Shown: positions 35,718 through 48,983, numbered from the stretch's first letter. The stretch is DNA of 64,000 nt from Diospyros lotus (GCF_014633365.1 NC_068350.1:4345001-4409000); one strand, 5' to 3'. A program made the numbers and translations. The notes: generated by a model not told the origin, from the sequence alone.

Positions 35718-36880
35718 AATATTGACTCGCAGCTGGTCGGGTCCAAGATGAAACATCTGGTTTCAGGATACTCATTGATATTATGGGCAAAGGAGATCTG
35801 CTAATAACGTGTATTATCCCATATGAGACTGTTGTGCATGTACAAATTACCAAATTATAATTATTTCAACCATGCTCAAAGTTGAGCAATCCTTCAATAA
35901 TCAGCAGAGTTATTCCATTTTATTCCTACTACTATATTGAACTGCATTAGCAATCACGGACTTTTGTTTTGAGAAGGTAAGACATTTTATTATTTTGGTT
36001 ATTCTAATACATATACCAAATCTCTGAACTGATTTTTCAACCCTATTGATGGATAATTGTTGCCCAATAAAAAAACCCTAATTCAATTCTGGAACCCATT
36101 TTCCTCCAAGATCTTTTATGTGCTCTTACGATATTTCATTATCTGGTTGCATCTCAAACGTCGGTTTCTTTTTTCCTTGTTTGTTACTTATTATTATTTT
36201 CTAGATTATCTGCACAGATTCAGAAAAAGCCGTCATGCTTTGGCAAGAAGAGAGAGCAAGGACTTCTGAAGGATATAGCCAAAAATCATCAAACTTTTGC
36301 AGTGTAACACTTTCTTGAACGGCCGTCGTCAAAGGCGCTCATCACCACAGCATGAGGTTATCAAACACTATAAGCAAGTCATGCACGTGCGAGGAAGAAC
36401 TCTTAAAATGAGTTTTTTTTTTATTTTTTTACTAATTTGGAGATTTGAAAAAAAAAAAAAAAAATCACACAATAGGGAAGGGAAACAGTACTTTGGAACA
36501 CAAGCATGGCATATTGAGATTGAGTGAGCAAAAGATGGTACAGGGATATGGGAACACTAGAACTAGAACTCAACACAAAAAGAGATGCAGTTTAAATTCG
36601 TTGCTTCAAGTCTTGGAACTGCCCAATTAACGACAGAACCACAAGCTTTTATTATGCAAAATGCTTTCTTTGTAGCTTATTAATCAGTTGTCCAAATATG
36701 AAGCCATGGAAACTATATATTATCATAAAGCATATCCATAGAACAGAACGAGTTTCGGTTTCAGTCAACTCTGCTGCTTATCATGAAAGAAGTTCAACTT
36801 AGTTAACCATGACATTCCCAGCAAAGAATATGTCATCGGGCAAGGTTGCAAATGTAGTGGTTATGCCAGTAAAGTGTTGG
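35718..36880 (+). other. 3' flank of the demethylase gene, probable 3' UTR then spacer
   Basis: No further coding exon was recognised after TAA 35715-35717. Balanced composition continues to about 36850, consistent with UTR or unique spacer. An AATAAA lies at 36066-36071 but its use as a polyadenylation signal is unproven. Short frames around 36297-36630 have no domain. Confidence 0.4.
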
Positions 36881-37274
36881 AAAGATATTTGTTAGGATCA
36901 AATTAAACAGAGAAATCACACACACAAAAAAGAGAGAGAACACAAGAATTTAGGGTAATTCAATCTCTCAATAGATCTACATTCACGATCCCAAAAGGAG
37001 ATAATCTACTAATCGATCGAAGTTGTAACTTTTGAGCTGAAAAAGTATAAACCTCCTCACCTTACACCACCATAGTAACCATATGGAAAGATCATTCACA
37101 CAAACAATGTCATGGAGTATAAGATTCAAAAATAAGCACCTTTTTACTCAACATGTCCAACGCTTATGTCCAGGTACCTCCGACTTAGGTATGAAATAGA
37201 ATATAAATGGTCCCCTGGCATGTTGGCCTCTAGGAACATATATAACTCCCAACAAGTTTATCAGTTTCACCAAG
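36881..37274 (+). other. Possible Ty1-copia flanking sequence
   Basis: Unique-looking sequence with CACACACACAAAAAAGAGAG and ACCTCC/AACATG phrases, directly before a copia reverse-transcriptase scrap. It may be part of the same old element. No LTR pair found. Confidence 0.3.
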
Positions 37275-37467
37275 CTTTTAGGGTTTAAGAAAACTCCTCA
37301 AACTTGGTTTACCAAATTTAGTTTCATTGTTAGCAATTTCGAGTTTACTTTTAGCCCACATGACTCTACACTAGGTATTTGTCAATCTATTAATGGTATT
37401 ATTCTCCTTATTTTAGGTTGATGATATGATTATTAGTTCTGATGATATTATAAGCATTTTAAATCTT
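37275..37467 (+). pseudogene. Ty1-copia reverse transcriptase fragment
   Basis: Translation with one frame slip reads GFKKTPQTWFTKFSFIVSNF, then FSPHDSTL, then VDDMIISSDD. This corresponds to the copia RT segment from the YGLKQ-type motif to the catalytic YVDD box. The fragment is short and isolated with no LTRs recognised nearby. Confidence 0.75.
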
Positions 37468-37618
37468 ATGATAAAATACACTAACCTCCCCTATGATTAG
37501 GCTAAATCCAAAGGACATCCCTTCTATTTTAGGAAATTATAATGGCCTTTTCTACCATTAAAAATAAAAAAGTGACCATTTTATCCCTCTCTCTTTTCAA
37601 ATTATCAAAAATGTAATC

Positions 37619-37643
37619 TATATATATATATATATATATATAT
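37619..37643. repeat. TA microsatellite
   Basis: About twelve TA dinucleotides in AT-rich spacer. Confidence 0.9.
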
Positions 37644-38339
37644 TATAACAAAATACCCGCCAAATTCTTTTCCTGCCCATTTTCAGTTTCTATTTTGATG
37701 TTTTATTATGTTTTGTTCATTTTTTTTTCTTACCCGAAATAGAATTTTTGTAGATCATTAATTAAGTCTAGATTTATGAAAAACGTACGTATAGTTCTTG
37801 GAACTTGTACATAAGTTTTTTTAGCTGAAAAGTATTTGGAGAATGTGTAAGCATAGTATACGAAGAGACAATATCTAATCCATATTAATTTTTAAATATT
37901 AATATAAAATTTTAATTAAAATAAATTATAAAAAAAGAGAGATATTTTTAAATCGGAAGAAATTTTGAGATATCAAGTAATACTATCGGGTGCCAAGTAA
38001 AATTTTTAAAAAAATAAATTTAATTTTTTATTTTATTTCCCATAATTTATCTCTCATTCTCTCTCAATAAAGCCACCACTCAAAATTCTAAAACCCTAAA
38101 TTAGTTTCAAAATCATGCAAAAAAAAGTATAAATCATATATATGTTTATGTTATTACTTAATTTTGAAAATTAATTAGTTGGTAGGTTATGTTAAATTAG
38201 TTATTTAGGCAAAATTAGATTATTTTAAATAAGTCATTTAAGTTATTTTGACAAAATTAATATTTTGTATAGGTTATTTATATTTATCATATGTTGTCAT
38301 ATTTCTTTTGAAAAATTTATTATATTTTATATTTTGATT
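37644..38339. other. AT-rich spacer, nothing recognised
   Basis: No coding or RNA feature. Parts near 38200-38320 recur at 39735-39815 and 39990-40070, inside the tandem array. Confidence 0.5.
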
Positions 38340-41300
38340 ATTGACAGTAGGAATATGTAAAGTCATATAAGGATAATTAATTCTGAAAATTTGATTATTG
38401 TCATTTATATAATTAATTGATTATTTAAATTGTCTTTATTTTTTTATATATAGTTTAATTAATTTAAATTTATTTTTTTATAATTTTAAATGTTATAATA
38501 TAATATATAACTTAAATATTATAATTTTATTTTTTAAATTTATTTTTTTTTGTTGCTTTCTTAAATATTTGACCTATCTTGAATGTGGTAATTGATTGTC
38601 AGAAGGAATATGTAAAGTCATGTATGGATAATCAATTTTAAAAATTTTATTATTGTCATTTATATAATTAATTGATTATTTAAATTATCTTTATTTTATA
38701 TATAATTTTAATTGATTTAAATTTATTTTTTATATTTTTAAATATTATAATTTTATTTTTTAACTTATTTTTTTCGGTACTCCATTAAAAATTTGACCTA
38801 TCTTGAATGTAGTAATTAATTGTCAAGAGAAATATGTGAAGTCGTGTATGGATAATCAATTTCAAAAAATTGATTATTATCATTTATATAATTAATTAAT
38901 TATTTAAATTATCTTTATTTTATGTATAATTTAATTAATTTAAATTTATTTTATTATAATTTTATATATAACTTAATTAATTATTATCATTTATTTAATT
39001 AGTTTAACCATATTTTCTTATTTTCAACCAATTAATTTTAACCATGTTTCTGGTTTGTCAATGTAAAAGAATTTTGTGCAACAATTTAATTCTTTGGAAG
39101 TCGTCCTAACATTAAAATTTTTAATTAATAGTTATTTTTTAACTTTAAGTTATCTAAGAGGAATATATAAAATCATGTATAGATAATCAATTTTGAAAAT
39201 TTGATTATTATCATTTATATAATTAATTGATTATTTAAATTATCTTTATTTTATATATAGTTGAATTATTTTGTAATTTTAAATGTTATAGTTTTATATA
39301 ATTTTATATTTTAATTAATTTAATTTAATTTTTTTAAATTTTAAATATTATAATTTTATATATAACTTAATTGATTATTATCATTTATTTAATTAGTTTA
39401 ACTGTGCTTTTGGTTTTCAATCAATTAATTTTAATCGTGTTTTTTATTTGTCAATGTGAACAGGTTTTGTGACAATTTAATGTTTTGAAAATCGTCATAG
39501 CATTAAGTTTTCTAGCTAATAGTTATTTTTTAACTTTATTTTTTTTGTTACTTTTAAAAAGTTTTTACCTATCTTAAATGTGATAATTAATTGTCAGGGA
39601 GAAGATGTGAAATCATGTATAAATAATTAATTTTGAAATTTTGATTATTATAATTTATATAATTAATTAATTATTTAAATTATCTTTATTTTATATATGT
39701 CAGTTAATTAATTTAAATTTATTTTTTTAAATAAGTCATTTAAGTTAATTTTGACAAAATTAATATTTTGTATACGTTATTTATATTTATCATATGTTCT
39801 CATATTTCTTTTTAAAAATTTATTATGTTTTATATTTTTATTATTGACAGTAAAAATATGTAAAGTCATATATGGATAATTAATTTTAAAATTTTGATTA
39901 TTATTATTTATATAATTAATTGATTATTTAAATTATGTTTATTATATATATATATAGTTTAATTAATTTAAATTTATTTTTTTTATAATTTAAAAAAAAT
40001 ATTTTGTATAGACTATTTATATTTATCATATGTTGTCATATTTCTTTTGAAAAATTTATTATGTTTTATATTTTTATTATTGGCAAGAGGAATATGTGAA
40101 GTCATATATGGGTAATTAATTTTAAAATTTTGATTATTATCATTTATATAATTAATTGATTATTTAAATTATCTTTATTTTTTATATATATAGTTTAATT
40201 AATTTAAATATATTTTTTATAATTTTAAATGTTATAATTTTATATATAACTTAAATATTATAGTTTTATTTTTTAATTTTTTTTTTGTTGTTTTCTTAAA
40301 AATTTGACTCATGTATGAATAATCAATATGTAAAGTTATGTCAATGTGAATAGATTTTGTATAACAACTTAAATTTTTAGAAGTCGTCATAACATTAAGG
40401 TTGCTTTCTCTTTACTTTTTAATTTTTAGTTTTGAATTTTGAATTAATTTTTAATTTTTTGTTTTGATAATTTGTTTTTAGAAAATTAAAAACACGGTTT
40501 TTTTGTCATTTTGAAAAATTATTTCTCAAAATAGAAAATTAGAAAACGCGTTCTCTTTAAAATTTTAAAAATAATTTTTTAATAATATTTTATTTAATAA
40601 ATTAGAAATATTTAATATTAATATATTATTAAAAATATATATACATTTTTAAGTTAATGAATTTTGTAATATTTTTTCTCATTACAATAATAAAATATGA
40701 ATAAATAAATAAATAAATGTGTTTTGAGTTTAGAGTTTATTTTGGATAAATTCAAAACAATTTTTTATTGTCTTGAGTTTTCTTTACAATTTGTTTTTTA
40801 TTTTCAAAAATACATTTTTAAAAACAGTAAAAAGAATGCGTTTTCATTATTTTAGAAAATCGAAAATAAAAAATGATTTGAAAATAACAAAGAAAACGCA
40901 GCCTAAGTTTTTCAATTAATAGTTATTTTTTAATTTTTCCTTGTTACTTTCTAAAAATTTTGACTTATCTTGAATGTAGTAATTAATTATCAAGAAGAAG
41001 ATGTGAAATCATATATAGATAATCAATTTTGAAAATTTGATTATTATAATTTATATAATTAATTGATTATTTAAATTATCTTTATTTTATATATATAATT
41101 TAATTAATTTAAATTTATTTTTTTATAATTTTATATATAACTTAAATGTTATAATTTTATTTTTTAACTTTTTTTTGTTGATTTTTTAAAAATTTAACAT
41201 GTTTTAAATGTAATAATTGATTGTCAGGAGGAATATATGAAGTCATGTATGGATAATCAATTTTGAAATTTTGATTATTATTATTCATATAATTAATTAA

Positions 41301-41620
41301 TTATTTAAATTATCTTTATTTTATATATAGTTTAATTAATTTAAATTTATTTTTTTATAATTTTATTTTTTAACATTATTTTTTTTATTTTCTTAAAAAT
41401 GTGACATATCTTAAATGTGGTAATTGATTGACATGAGAAATATGTGAAGTCATATATGAATAATCAACTTTGAAAATTTGATTATTATCATTTATATAAT
41501 TAATTGATTATTTAAATTATCTTTATTTTATATATAGCTTAATTAATTTAAATTTATTTTTTATAATTTTAAATGTTATAATTTTATTTTTTAACTTTAT
41601 TTGCAAATGTAGTGAAGTTT
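38340..41620. repeat. AT-rich complex tandem array, about ten units
   Basis: The core phrase AAGTCATGTATGGATAATCA, followed by a TTTGATTATTATCATTTATA stretch and ATAATTAATTGATTATTTAA, recurs at about 38363, 38614, 38837, 39169, 39610, 39860, 40096, 41004, 41237 and 41444. Spacing is mostly 205-250 bases, with longer units where a second block is added. A MITE (40399-40903) is inserted. No coding capacity. It could be a local minisatellite or scaffold-attachment-like region. Confidence 0.85.
40399..40903. mobile_element. PIF/Harbinger-like MITE, family A, copy 2 (505 bp)
   Basis: Flanked by TAA (40396-40398 and 40904-40906). Ends GGTTGCTTTCTCTTTACT and, inverted from the right, GGCTGCGTTTTCTTTGTT. 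Colinear with 18437-18954. Inserted inside the tandem array, so it is younger than array formation. Confidence 0.87.
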
Positions 41621-43592
41621 TTAGTGCGATGAAGTTGGTAATTAACCCTAATTTGATCTCTAAGTGTACGTGTATACTAGAAACATGTCAGGTTAGTATA
41701 GTGTTTAAGGTTTTAAGGTTTGAAATGTGTTAATAATGACTATGTGCTAAAACATGTTCTAACGTGTTATGCTCACCTTCTCAACAGTAAAAATCTGATC
41801 TTTATTGAAAGATTGAAAAGACCGAAATTGAGGAGAAAAATGTGCTTCATCAATTTTTAGAATTTAATATTTATATTTGTAAAATAAGTTTGGGGATTCC
41901 GAATATATATGACGTAAGTACTAATTAATGACATTACATTCTAGATTTCTTCATTTAATGATGAGGTTACTACGTCGTTGAAGTCTGGTCGTGAGTTATA
42001 GATACATTGGAAAACTATGAAGAGTGTTTTGTCAAAAGGGCTCTCCTTGACGATTTGTTGACTAATGCAACTAAGAAGATTCGATTGATGATCAAGAAGG
42101 AAGATAACTGAAAAAAGTCTATCTGATTGGTTTCGGATTACAATATATTTTTTTATTTTTTAGTATGACCTATTCCTATAAAACTTTTGAGGTTGTTTTG
42201 TTAATTGTTACTGAATTTTATTTGTTGGCTTTTGTTATAATTTCTTATGCAAGGTAAACTTGGTTTGCTGATTTTTTATTTCTAAATATTTTGGTTGTTG
42301 CTGGATTTATATCTAGGCAATTTGTTTGATTTACATGTTTTTTGTTTTCTTTTATTATTTAGTTTTTTTCTTTTTTTTTTATTGATTCACACTAATGTAT
42401 TTGCTCATTTTTTATGTTCTTTTACTTCTATTTATTTGTATATTTTTTTTAGTCCACTAATTTATAATGGGTGTTTAACATTCCTAAGTACATTCTTATC
42501 TGCATTCTTTTTTTTTTTCACTACACAAATTATTCTTTTCAGCATATTGCACAAGAATTTATCATAATTGAGCTAGTTTAATAACATACACAATATTGAA
42601 ATCATAACGAACGAGAAACATCTCCAATCAAATAATTAATAAAACGGATCAAGAAATCACCATTAATACTAAGTAATCAACTACCTTGCTACTAAAAGTT
42701 CAGAATAAGACATGCCACATTTTTAGTGTTTCGTGCATCAAAGTGAAAATAGTGTATTAGAAATGGTAGACGTTAACCTCACTCTAACAAATCACGAATA
42801 CTATAGACGTTGGATACAATCTTTTGTTAAAGACACACATATGTGTTAGTAGAAAGACCATGATAAAAGTATAAAAAGGTCAAAAAATAAAAAAAGATTA
42901 GACAAAAAGGGACATACATATTCCGAAATAATTGAATAATTAATTTTGTTGTATGTTTGTTAATTTCTCATGATTGCAATATGATTATTTTATTTATTTT
43001 TTACTTCTTTATTATGATGTTCATTTGTTATAACTACTAAATTATGTAACTTCCACTTTAACGATTTTTTTTTTTTTGCGATATCCGTGCATCGCAAGGG
43101 TGATGCACTAGTAGAAAATAAAAAGAAAAAAAAATTGTGGCGGCTAACTAATGACGACCAACCACAATTCGTTACACTCCAATGATATTGAGGTTCATGA
43201 CTTCTGTAATTGGTGGTGACAAGTCGATGGCAACCAATCACCATCAATTTTTTTATTGTTTTATAAGAAGAGAAGAAGTGACGGGGAGAAAAAGAGAGGG
43301 AGGGAGCCAATCAATGCTAGGTTCTTTGATTGGAAGAATGATTGGAAGAAAGAAGAAAAAAGAAAGTAAGATGAAGAGGAGAATGGGGGATGATGTTGCC
43401 ACCAATTAAAAGGGAGAAAGAGTGAGTAAGGGAGAGAGAGATAGCAAAAGAGAGATGGGGAGAGGATATATAGGGAGAGAGATTGAAACAAAAGGGCATT
43501 TTAATATTTTGAAAATTATAATTATAAACGTTTTGGTTACTATAGCTTTTAAATCTTCATGAGAGATCTATAATTTTTTTTTTTTAAATTAA
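41621..43592. other. Intergenic sequence, no gene recognised
   Basis: A balanced stretch at 41930-42110 contains a short open frame (…KRALLDDLLTNATKKIRLMI) of unknown origin. The frames at 42295-42567 and 43182-43499 are low-complexity T-rich or AG-rich sequence and show no domain. Confidence 0.4.
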
Positions 43593-44493
43593 GGGGGCAT
43601 TTGGTACAGGAGAAATTTTAAAATTCCTATGAATGTTAGGTTAGAAATTTGTATTCCCATGTTTGGTATAATTTTTTTATAAAAAGAATTTTGAGAAATA
43701 AAATTTTCGAGAATGATTTTTAAGCAACTTTCCCACAAAAAGATTTTCATGGGAGTTGAGAATCTAAGTTTTCCATGGATTTATGAATGTTTTTAACAAA
43801 GAAAAATACTAAAACATCCCTTGCCTTTTTATAACTCCGTACAAACATATTATAAATATGTAATATATTTATATTAAATATTATATGTATATATATTTAT
43901 ATATTAAATATTAAATATAAAAATATATATTATTTGTTATAAAATATTATATATATTAAAGTAGATATTCATACAAACATATACATTATGTATATATTTA
44001 TAAAAAAAATGACATTTTTTAACTTTCTAAAGATGTTGTGGGTCCCAATATTTTATATAGTAGAAGAAATTTATCATTTTTAAATAAAAAAATTAAATAA
44101 GAGTAATTTTGAAAAAAGAACATGAATTTCTAAGAATGTTACATTTAAACCAAACATAAGAATATAAGATTCTCATAAAAGAATACTCAATATTATTGAG
44201 AATATTTAAACCTAACTAAACATAGAATCTATGTTACACGGAAACGGAAACGAAAACGTTTTTGATAGGAAATGGAAACGTAGAAACGAACATTTTTCTA
44301 AAAAAATAAGTATAAATAAGGTCTGAAATAGGAACAGGAAACATTTCAAAAACAGGAAAATGACTCTTATGAGGTGTTTCCATGCAACATAGCTTAGAAT
44401 TGCATAAATCCTAGGAATCAAAGATTTCCAAAAATATTTCCAAGAATCATGAATCTCAGGAATTTAAAAACTTCTCTTGTACCAAACGCCCCC
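43593..44493. mobile_element. PIF/Harbinger-like MITE, family B, copy 2, with nested MITE
   Basis: Left end GGGGGCATTTGGTACAGG and right end, inverted, GGGGGCGTTTGGTACAAG. Flanks are TAA at left and TGA at right, so the 3-bp duplication has one mismatch or has mutated. Colinear with 19286-19986 except for the nested insertion at 44229-44394. Confidence 0.85.
44229..44394. mobile_element. Small MITE (166 bp) nested in the family B MITE
   Basis: Flanked by TAGAAT (44223-44228 and 44395-44400). It is absent from the homologous position of the 19286-19986 copy, which shows the empty site. Ends CTATGTTACACGGAAAC and, inverted, CTATGTTGCATGGAAAC. Interior is rich in GGAAACG words. The superfamily is unclear; it could be hAT-like with a decayed 8-bp duplication. 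Confidence 0.82.
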
Positions 44494-44959
44494 TGAAGGG
44501 CAAGCCTTGGTCTCCAAGTCCTTTGAATTAAACTTTATTTCAGGCATGTTTTACTCTAACTTTTAAACATCTTAATCAACATTTGAAATAAACAATCTTA
44601 TTTCTCTTTGATATGTATTGGCATGTCAGGTTATCTCCAACTCTCTTGGCTGTCATCTCTACCAAGCTAAGTACGCGTCTAAATCTTCTATCCCATTCAA
44701 GCATCACCAACAATAAAACTATTTATACACCACTTAATCTCAATGCTCTCCCGACATCTTAGGATGGGACACCTATCATAACAGCAAGAACAGGACCTCG
44801 AATGGTTGAAACAGAACACGACCCATCAAGCAAGGGTTCATTGAGTTGCGCTTAATGAGAGATAACCTTGAGCAATTCAGCCATGAAAATTGCATGAGAC
44901 CCAGAGTTTAAGAGGCTCACAGGACATTAGAATCTCTCGAGGACATCGGTGCACTTGAA

Positions 44960-46870
44960 AATTCCCGTGCAAAAGACTCAAAACCTCAAACCTACCTAGC
45001 ATTTCATCGACCACTACGCCCAACTTGCAAACCAAAACTACCGCAAAGACCTCTTATCTCCTCCTAATCCACCTGCACATCGCTAAATATTAATTTAGCC
45101 CCTCATTGAAGGCCTTTGACATTCCAATATAGAGTTCTCTTTTACCACCAGGGTCTTCCCTGCTCTTGCCTCTTTCTCCAAAGCCCAAGTTTCACGTTCA
45201 GCTCCTTCCACCTTGCCAGGATTTTCACCAGCACCTCTTCGTTGCCCTTATGTTGCAACCCTAGGAGCTTATCGAGCCTCCAAGTCTCAGATGCCTCATC
45301 CAAACAGTCACCAAAGATATAGGAAGATGACTTGCGCCTAATTGAAGTCGTCTCTGGAAAGGGTTTGATGCACACCTCCAATTTCTATAGGACTATGTTA
45401 TTCTTTACTGCCTTCTTCAAAATCACATTCCTATTTTGTGATGCGTCCATCTGAAATAGAGTTGTCCAACCATGATCAACTTGAGGTGTAGAAACAGCAA
45501 TGTTCTTCATCTTTTTAACTAATCAACGCATCCGTCTTCTGTTACACTAATCATATGAGCAAATCTGTTTATGACCACTTAAAATCTGCCGCTCAGATTA
45601 TCTTGTATTGGGGTAGGAATAAGGATTATCGCCACGTCCAATCTTCTACTTACCATCGTATCAACGTCTACTCTGATAAATTTCCCCCACAAGTTCCTTA
45701 CCAAGGAAAAGAATCTAAAGTTCCACGCCACAAGAGGAATACGTTCACTCCTTTCCCAAACAAACCTTTATAAGGAGTAATCATTTGGCTCCCAAACTTT
45801 GACGAATTTGAACCACTGAATCCCATTTTCTAGCTTGACGTCCCTCTCTTCCTCATCATCAAACATTAGCAGGACCATTTACGTCCGATAGGTTTGAAAG
45901 AGCAATTAAAAACCCCTTTCAAAACAAAAATCTCCTTCAGCTGGTTGATGTAACTGAACTCACGGACTTGTTCCACAGCAGACGATTGGAGCCATTCAGA
46001 ATCTTTTCCAACTAGGTTGAAAACCATCATGGATAACTGAGCTTCGTTATCCAAGTCATCCTCACAATGTTCTTGCTCCTCCCTTCTAATTTTAGTGGAC
46101 TGTGACTGCGAGTTCCCTTGACTATTATTCTTAACCACCTCAACATAAGAATTCCAAACCTCTTCTACTTATCAGTTGAGTCTCCAAACCCTTTCTGCTT
46201 ATCAGTTGAGTCTTTCTTTGAACTGGAATCCCAAGTCCCCCTCCCTCCCTCTTGAACATTCCTAACACCAGTATAAACCCTCTTCCCTAGTGTGAAATCC
46301 GCTCTTCTCACAAAAACCTTCCTTACAAGGATTAGATACCTATTGAGTTAGTGGATGGCTAAGTCCACCTCCAAACGAAGAAACCCCATCACCCTTCCTT
46401 GCCTTGAAAGGTTTACCCGTCCTTACCTTGTTCGATACGAATAAACCCTATCATCTTTCTGGGTCTGTTGATTAACCTGCACAAAACATACCATTTGACC
46501 CCCTAGGATCAATATAATCCACGAACAACGAAACTAGGTCCTCCCTCCATCTCCATTTCTTAGAAGCTTTGTCTCGGCAACCTCCGAACGTCCCATTTCT
46601 GACCATGGTCCTACTTCTGACATGTGTTTCATGAAGGTACTAAATAAATTGTCAAATTCTGAGACTATCAGCTTTACGCGATCTCTTGCCCCTCGTGTCC
46701 TCAATTTCGACAAATAAGGTAAATGGCAGGTGAAAACTTTGCATCATTGCGCAAGGTAAGGAATTGAACTCATGGCCTACTAATACGAATTACAACTTAT
46801 CATGGCCCAACCACTTGACCTGTGCCTTGGGATATTAATTGTCAAATTTTTGCAATCTTATCTTGATGCC
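44960..46870 (-). pseudogene. LINE (non-LTR retrotransposon) ORF1-like remnant
   Basis: On the minus strand, broken frames read LLMFDDEEERDVKLENGIQW, KVWEPNDYS, then IPLVAWNFRFFSLVRNLWGK, FIRVDVDT and RRLDVAIILI, then further on SSSYIFGDCLDEASETW. This order of an acidic hydrophobic patch, W-P, IPL-AWN-FF and G-F-RVD resembles the DUF4283-type region of plant LINE ORF1 proteins. Several frameshifts and stops interrupt it. No endonuclease, reverse transcriptase or poly-A tail is visible. The right part abuts the copia insertion at 46877. A degenerate host gene is the alternative. Confidence 0.5.
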
Positions 46871-46876
46871 CTTTAT

Positions 46877-47047
46877 TGAATAAAACTCAGAATTCTTATT
46901 CATATCTCTCACAAACAAGCTGGAAGCAGCTATAAATAGCACACCAAGACAATCAAACTAACTGCTCGTAGCCAAAAGTATAACAAAATTCTAACTGTCT
47001 AATTATAAAACTAATAACAGTTAAGTAATTAACTAAAATCTGTTACT
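46877..47047 (-). repeat. 3' LTR of the minus-strand copia element
   Basis: Matches 54110-54284 with scattered differences and a few indels. The outer base of the TG terminus is changed here. Confidence 0.85.
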
Positions 47048-48402
47048 CCCCCTCAAGATAGACCATGAATATCGAGGATAGCCATCGTGGCTTAACAAAG
47101 AAAATAGCTTGGTAGCTAGTAGGGCTTTAGTAAGCACATCAACTAATTGATGCTTAGTGCGGACAGGTAAAAGTTTGATGAAGCCCTTAATGATCATGTC
47201 TCAAACGAAATGGTAGTCAATTTCAATGTGTTTAGTACGTTCATGGAATACAGGATTTGTAGTAATGTGAACTGTTGCTTGATTATCACAAAAGAGCAAA
47301 GCAAGAGCTAGAAAAGACACCTAAAAATCATGTAGAAGTTGATAAAACCACACAAGCTCACTAGTGGTGGAAGCTAGAGCACGATATTCAGCCTTGGCAA
47401 AGGAACGAGAGACAATACTTTGCTTCTTAGCCTTCCAAGACACCAGAGAATCACCAAGAAAAATGCAAAACCCAGTGACAGATTTTCTTCAGTCTAAACA
47501 AGAGCCCTAGTCGGTATCAACAAATACACAAAGCTGAAGAGAAGAAGATGCAAAGAAGAACAAACCTTAACTAAGTGCAACTTTGAGATATTGTAAGAGA
47601 TGATGAGTTACATCAAGGTGAGGGCGTCTAGGTTGAGAAACAAATTGACTAAGCTTGTGAACAACAAATGTAATATCAGGCCGTGAAGTAGTTAAATAGA
47701 GTAAAAAACCAACAAGTATTCTATACACAAAGCATTCTTAAGCAAATCTCTATCAAAAGAACTCAATTTAGTGTTAGGATCCATAGGCAAAGAAACGGGC
47801 TTGCAAGATAAAAAACCTATATCTTCAAGCAATTGCAAAGTATAATGATGTTGAGAGAAGAAAATGTCTTTGGCAGATTGAGCAATTTTCAGACTAAGAA
47901 AATACTTCAAATGGCCAGGATCCTTAAGCTTAAACTGAGTATAAAGGAAACCTTTGAGAGGTTATATTACTGTAACATTAGAACCCACGATGATAATATC
48001 ATCTACGTAAACAAGTAGAGCAACAAAAGCAGCACCAGTACCCTTGGTGAAAAGAGAATAGTTAGATTTAGATTGATGAAGCCATGTTGAATGAGGGCAC
48101 TATAGAATTTTGAAAACCATTTCCTTGAGGCTTGTTTTAAACCACATATTGATTTGTGTAATTTACAAACCAATCTCTACCCTTGAGAAGTAACATGGGT
48201 CTGGGGTTGATAGCCAAGAGGGAGATCCATGACCTCTTCAAAAAAATCACCATTAAGAAATGCATTATTAACATCAAGTTGGATTAGGGACCATTTGTTC
48301 ATAACAACAATAGCGAGTAAGACTTTTATAGTAACCAATTTAGCAATAGGAGAAAAAGTATCAATGAAGCCTAAACCCTCTTGTTGAGTACCCTTTAGCC
48401 AC

Positions 48403-48967
48403 TGTTGAAATACATTTGTACTAGATTAGGGCTTATAATGTAAAGGAAGTGTCATGTTGTATTTTCTGTACTTGTTCTTCTAGAAAGGGTTGTTGTTATT
48501 TTAAATTGACCAAGGTTGTTTTAACTGCCATTTGGGCAGTCGGTCAGGAGGATATCTTCCGCCCTCCATAGCTTATAAATTAGGGCCAAAAGGTATGCTT
48601 TAGGAGAGCTTTCAGTTGTGATTTTGCAAACTATCTTGTGCGAGTGTGTGCTATGAGAAAGAAGGTATATCTTTCTTATTTACAACTCTGTATAGCTTTC
48701 AAGTTTATGGGCTGAGTGAGAATTGGATTTGTGGCACATGTAATCTTGTATTGATATTGATAGATAGTGGAGAAAGCTAAAGGCAAAGCCAATCTGGATG
48801 TAGGTCTTTATTGAGACCGAACCAGGATAAACTTCTTGTGTTTGTTTGTGGTTTTTGCTTATTTCTTGATCGATTATGCTTTTTTGTTATGTTACGGATT
48901 AGAGATATCGTTGGGGTGTGTTTGAGTGATTGAGAGATCATAGCTAAGCGTGAAATCTAGGTTAACA
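48403..48967 (+). repeat. 5' LTR of the plus-strand copia element
   Basis: Starts TGTTGAAATACATTTG and ends GGTTAACA. Contains AGCTTATAAATTAGGG, a plausible TATA region, at about 48570-48585. Confidence 0.93.
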
Positions 48968-48970
48968 ACT

Positions 48971-48983
48971 TGGTATCAGAGCC
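48971..48983 (+). other. Primer-binding site (initiator tRNA-Met type)
   Basis: TGGTATCAGAGCC, complementary to the 3' end of plant initiator methionine tRNA, three bases after the LTR; classic for Ty1-copia. Confidence 0.93.

Noticed and set aside
38340..41620. Regularly spaced repeats that might suggest a CRISPR array
   Set aside because: Units are long, AT-rich and variable in spacing, the genome is plainly a plant nuclear one, and no cas genes are present.
42295..42567. Phe/Leu-rich 90-codon frame that looks like a membrane protein
   Set aside because: Comes from T-rich low-complexity DNA with no start context, splice support or conservation visible.
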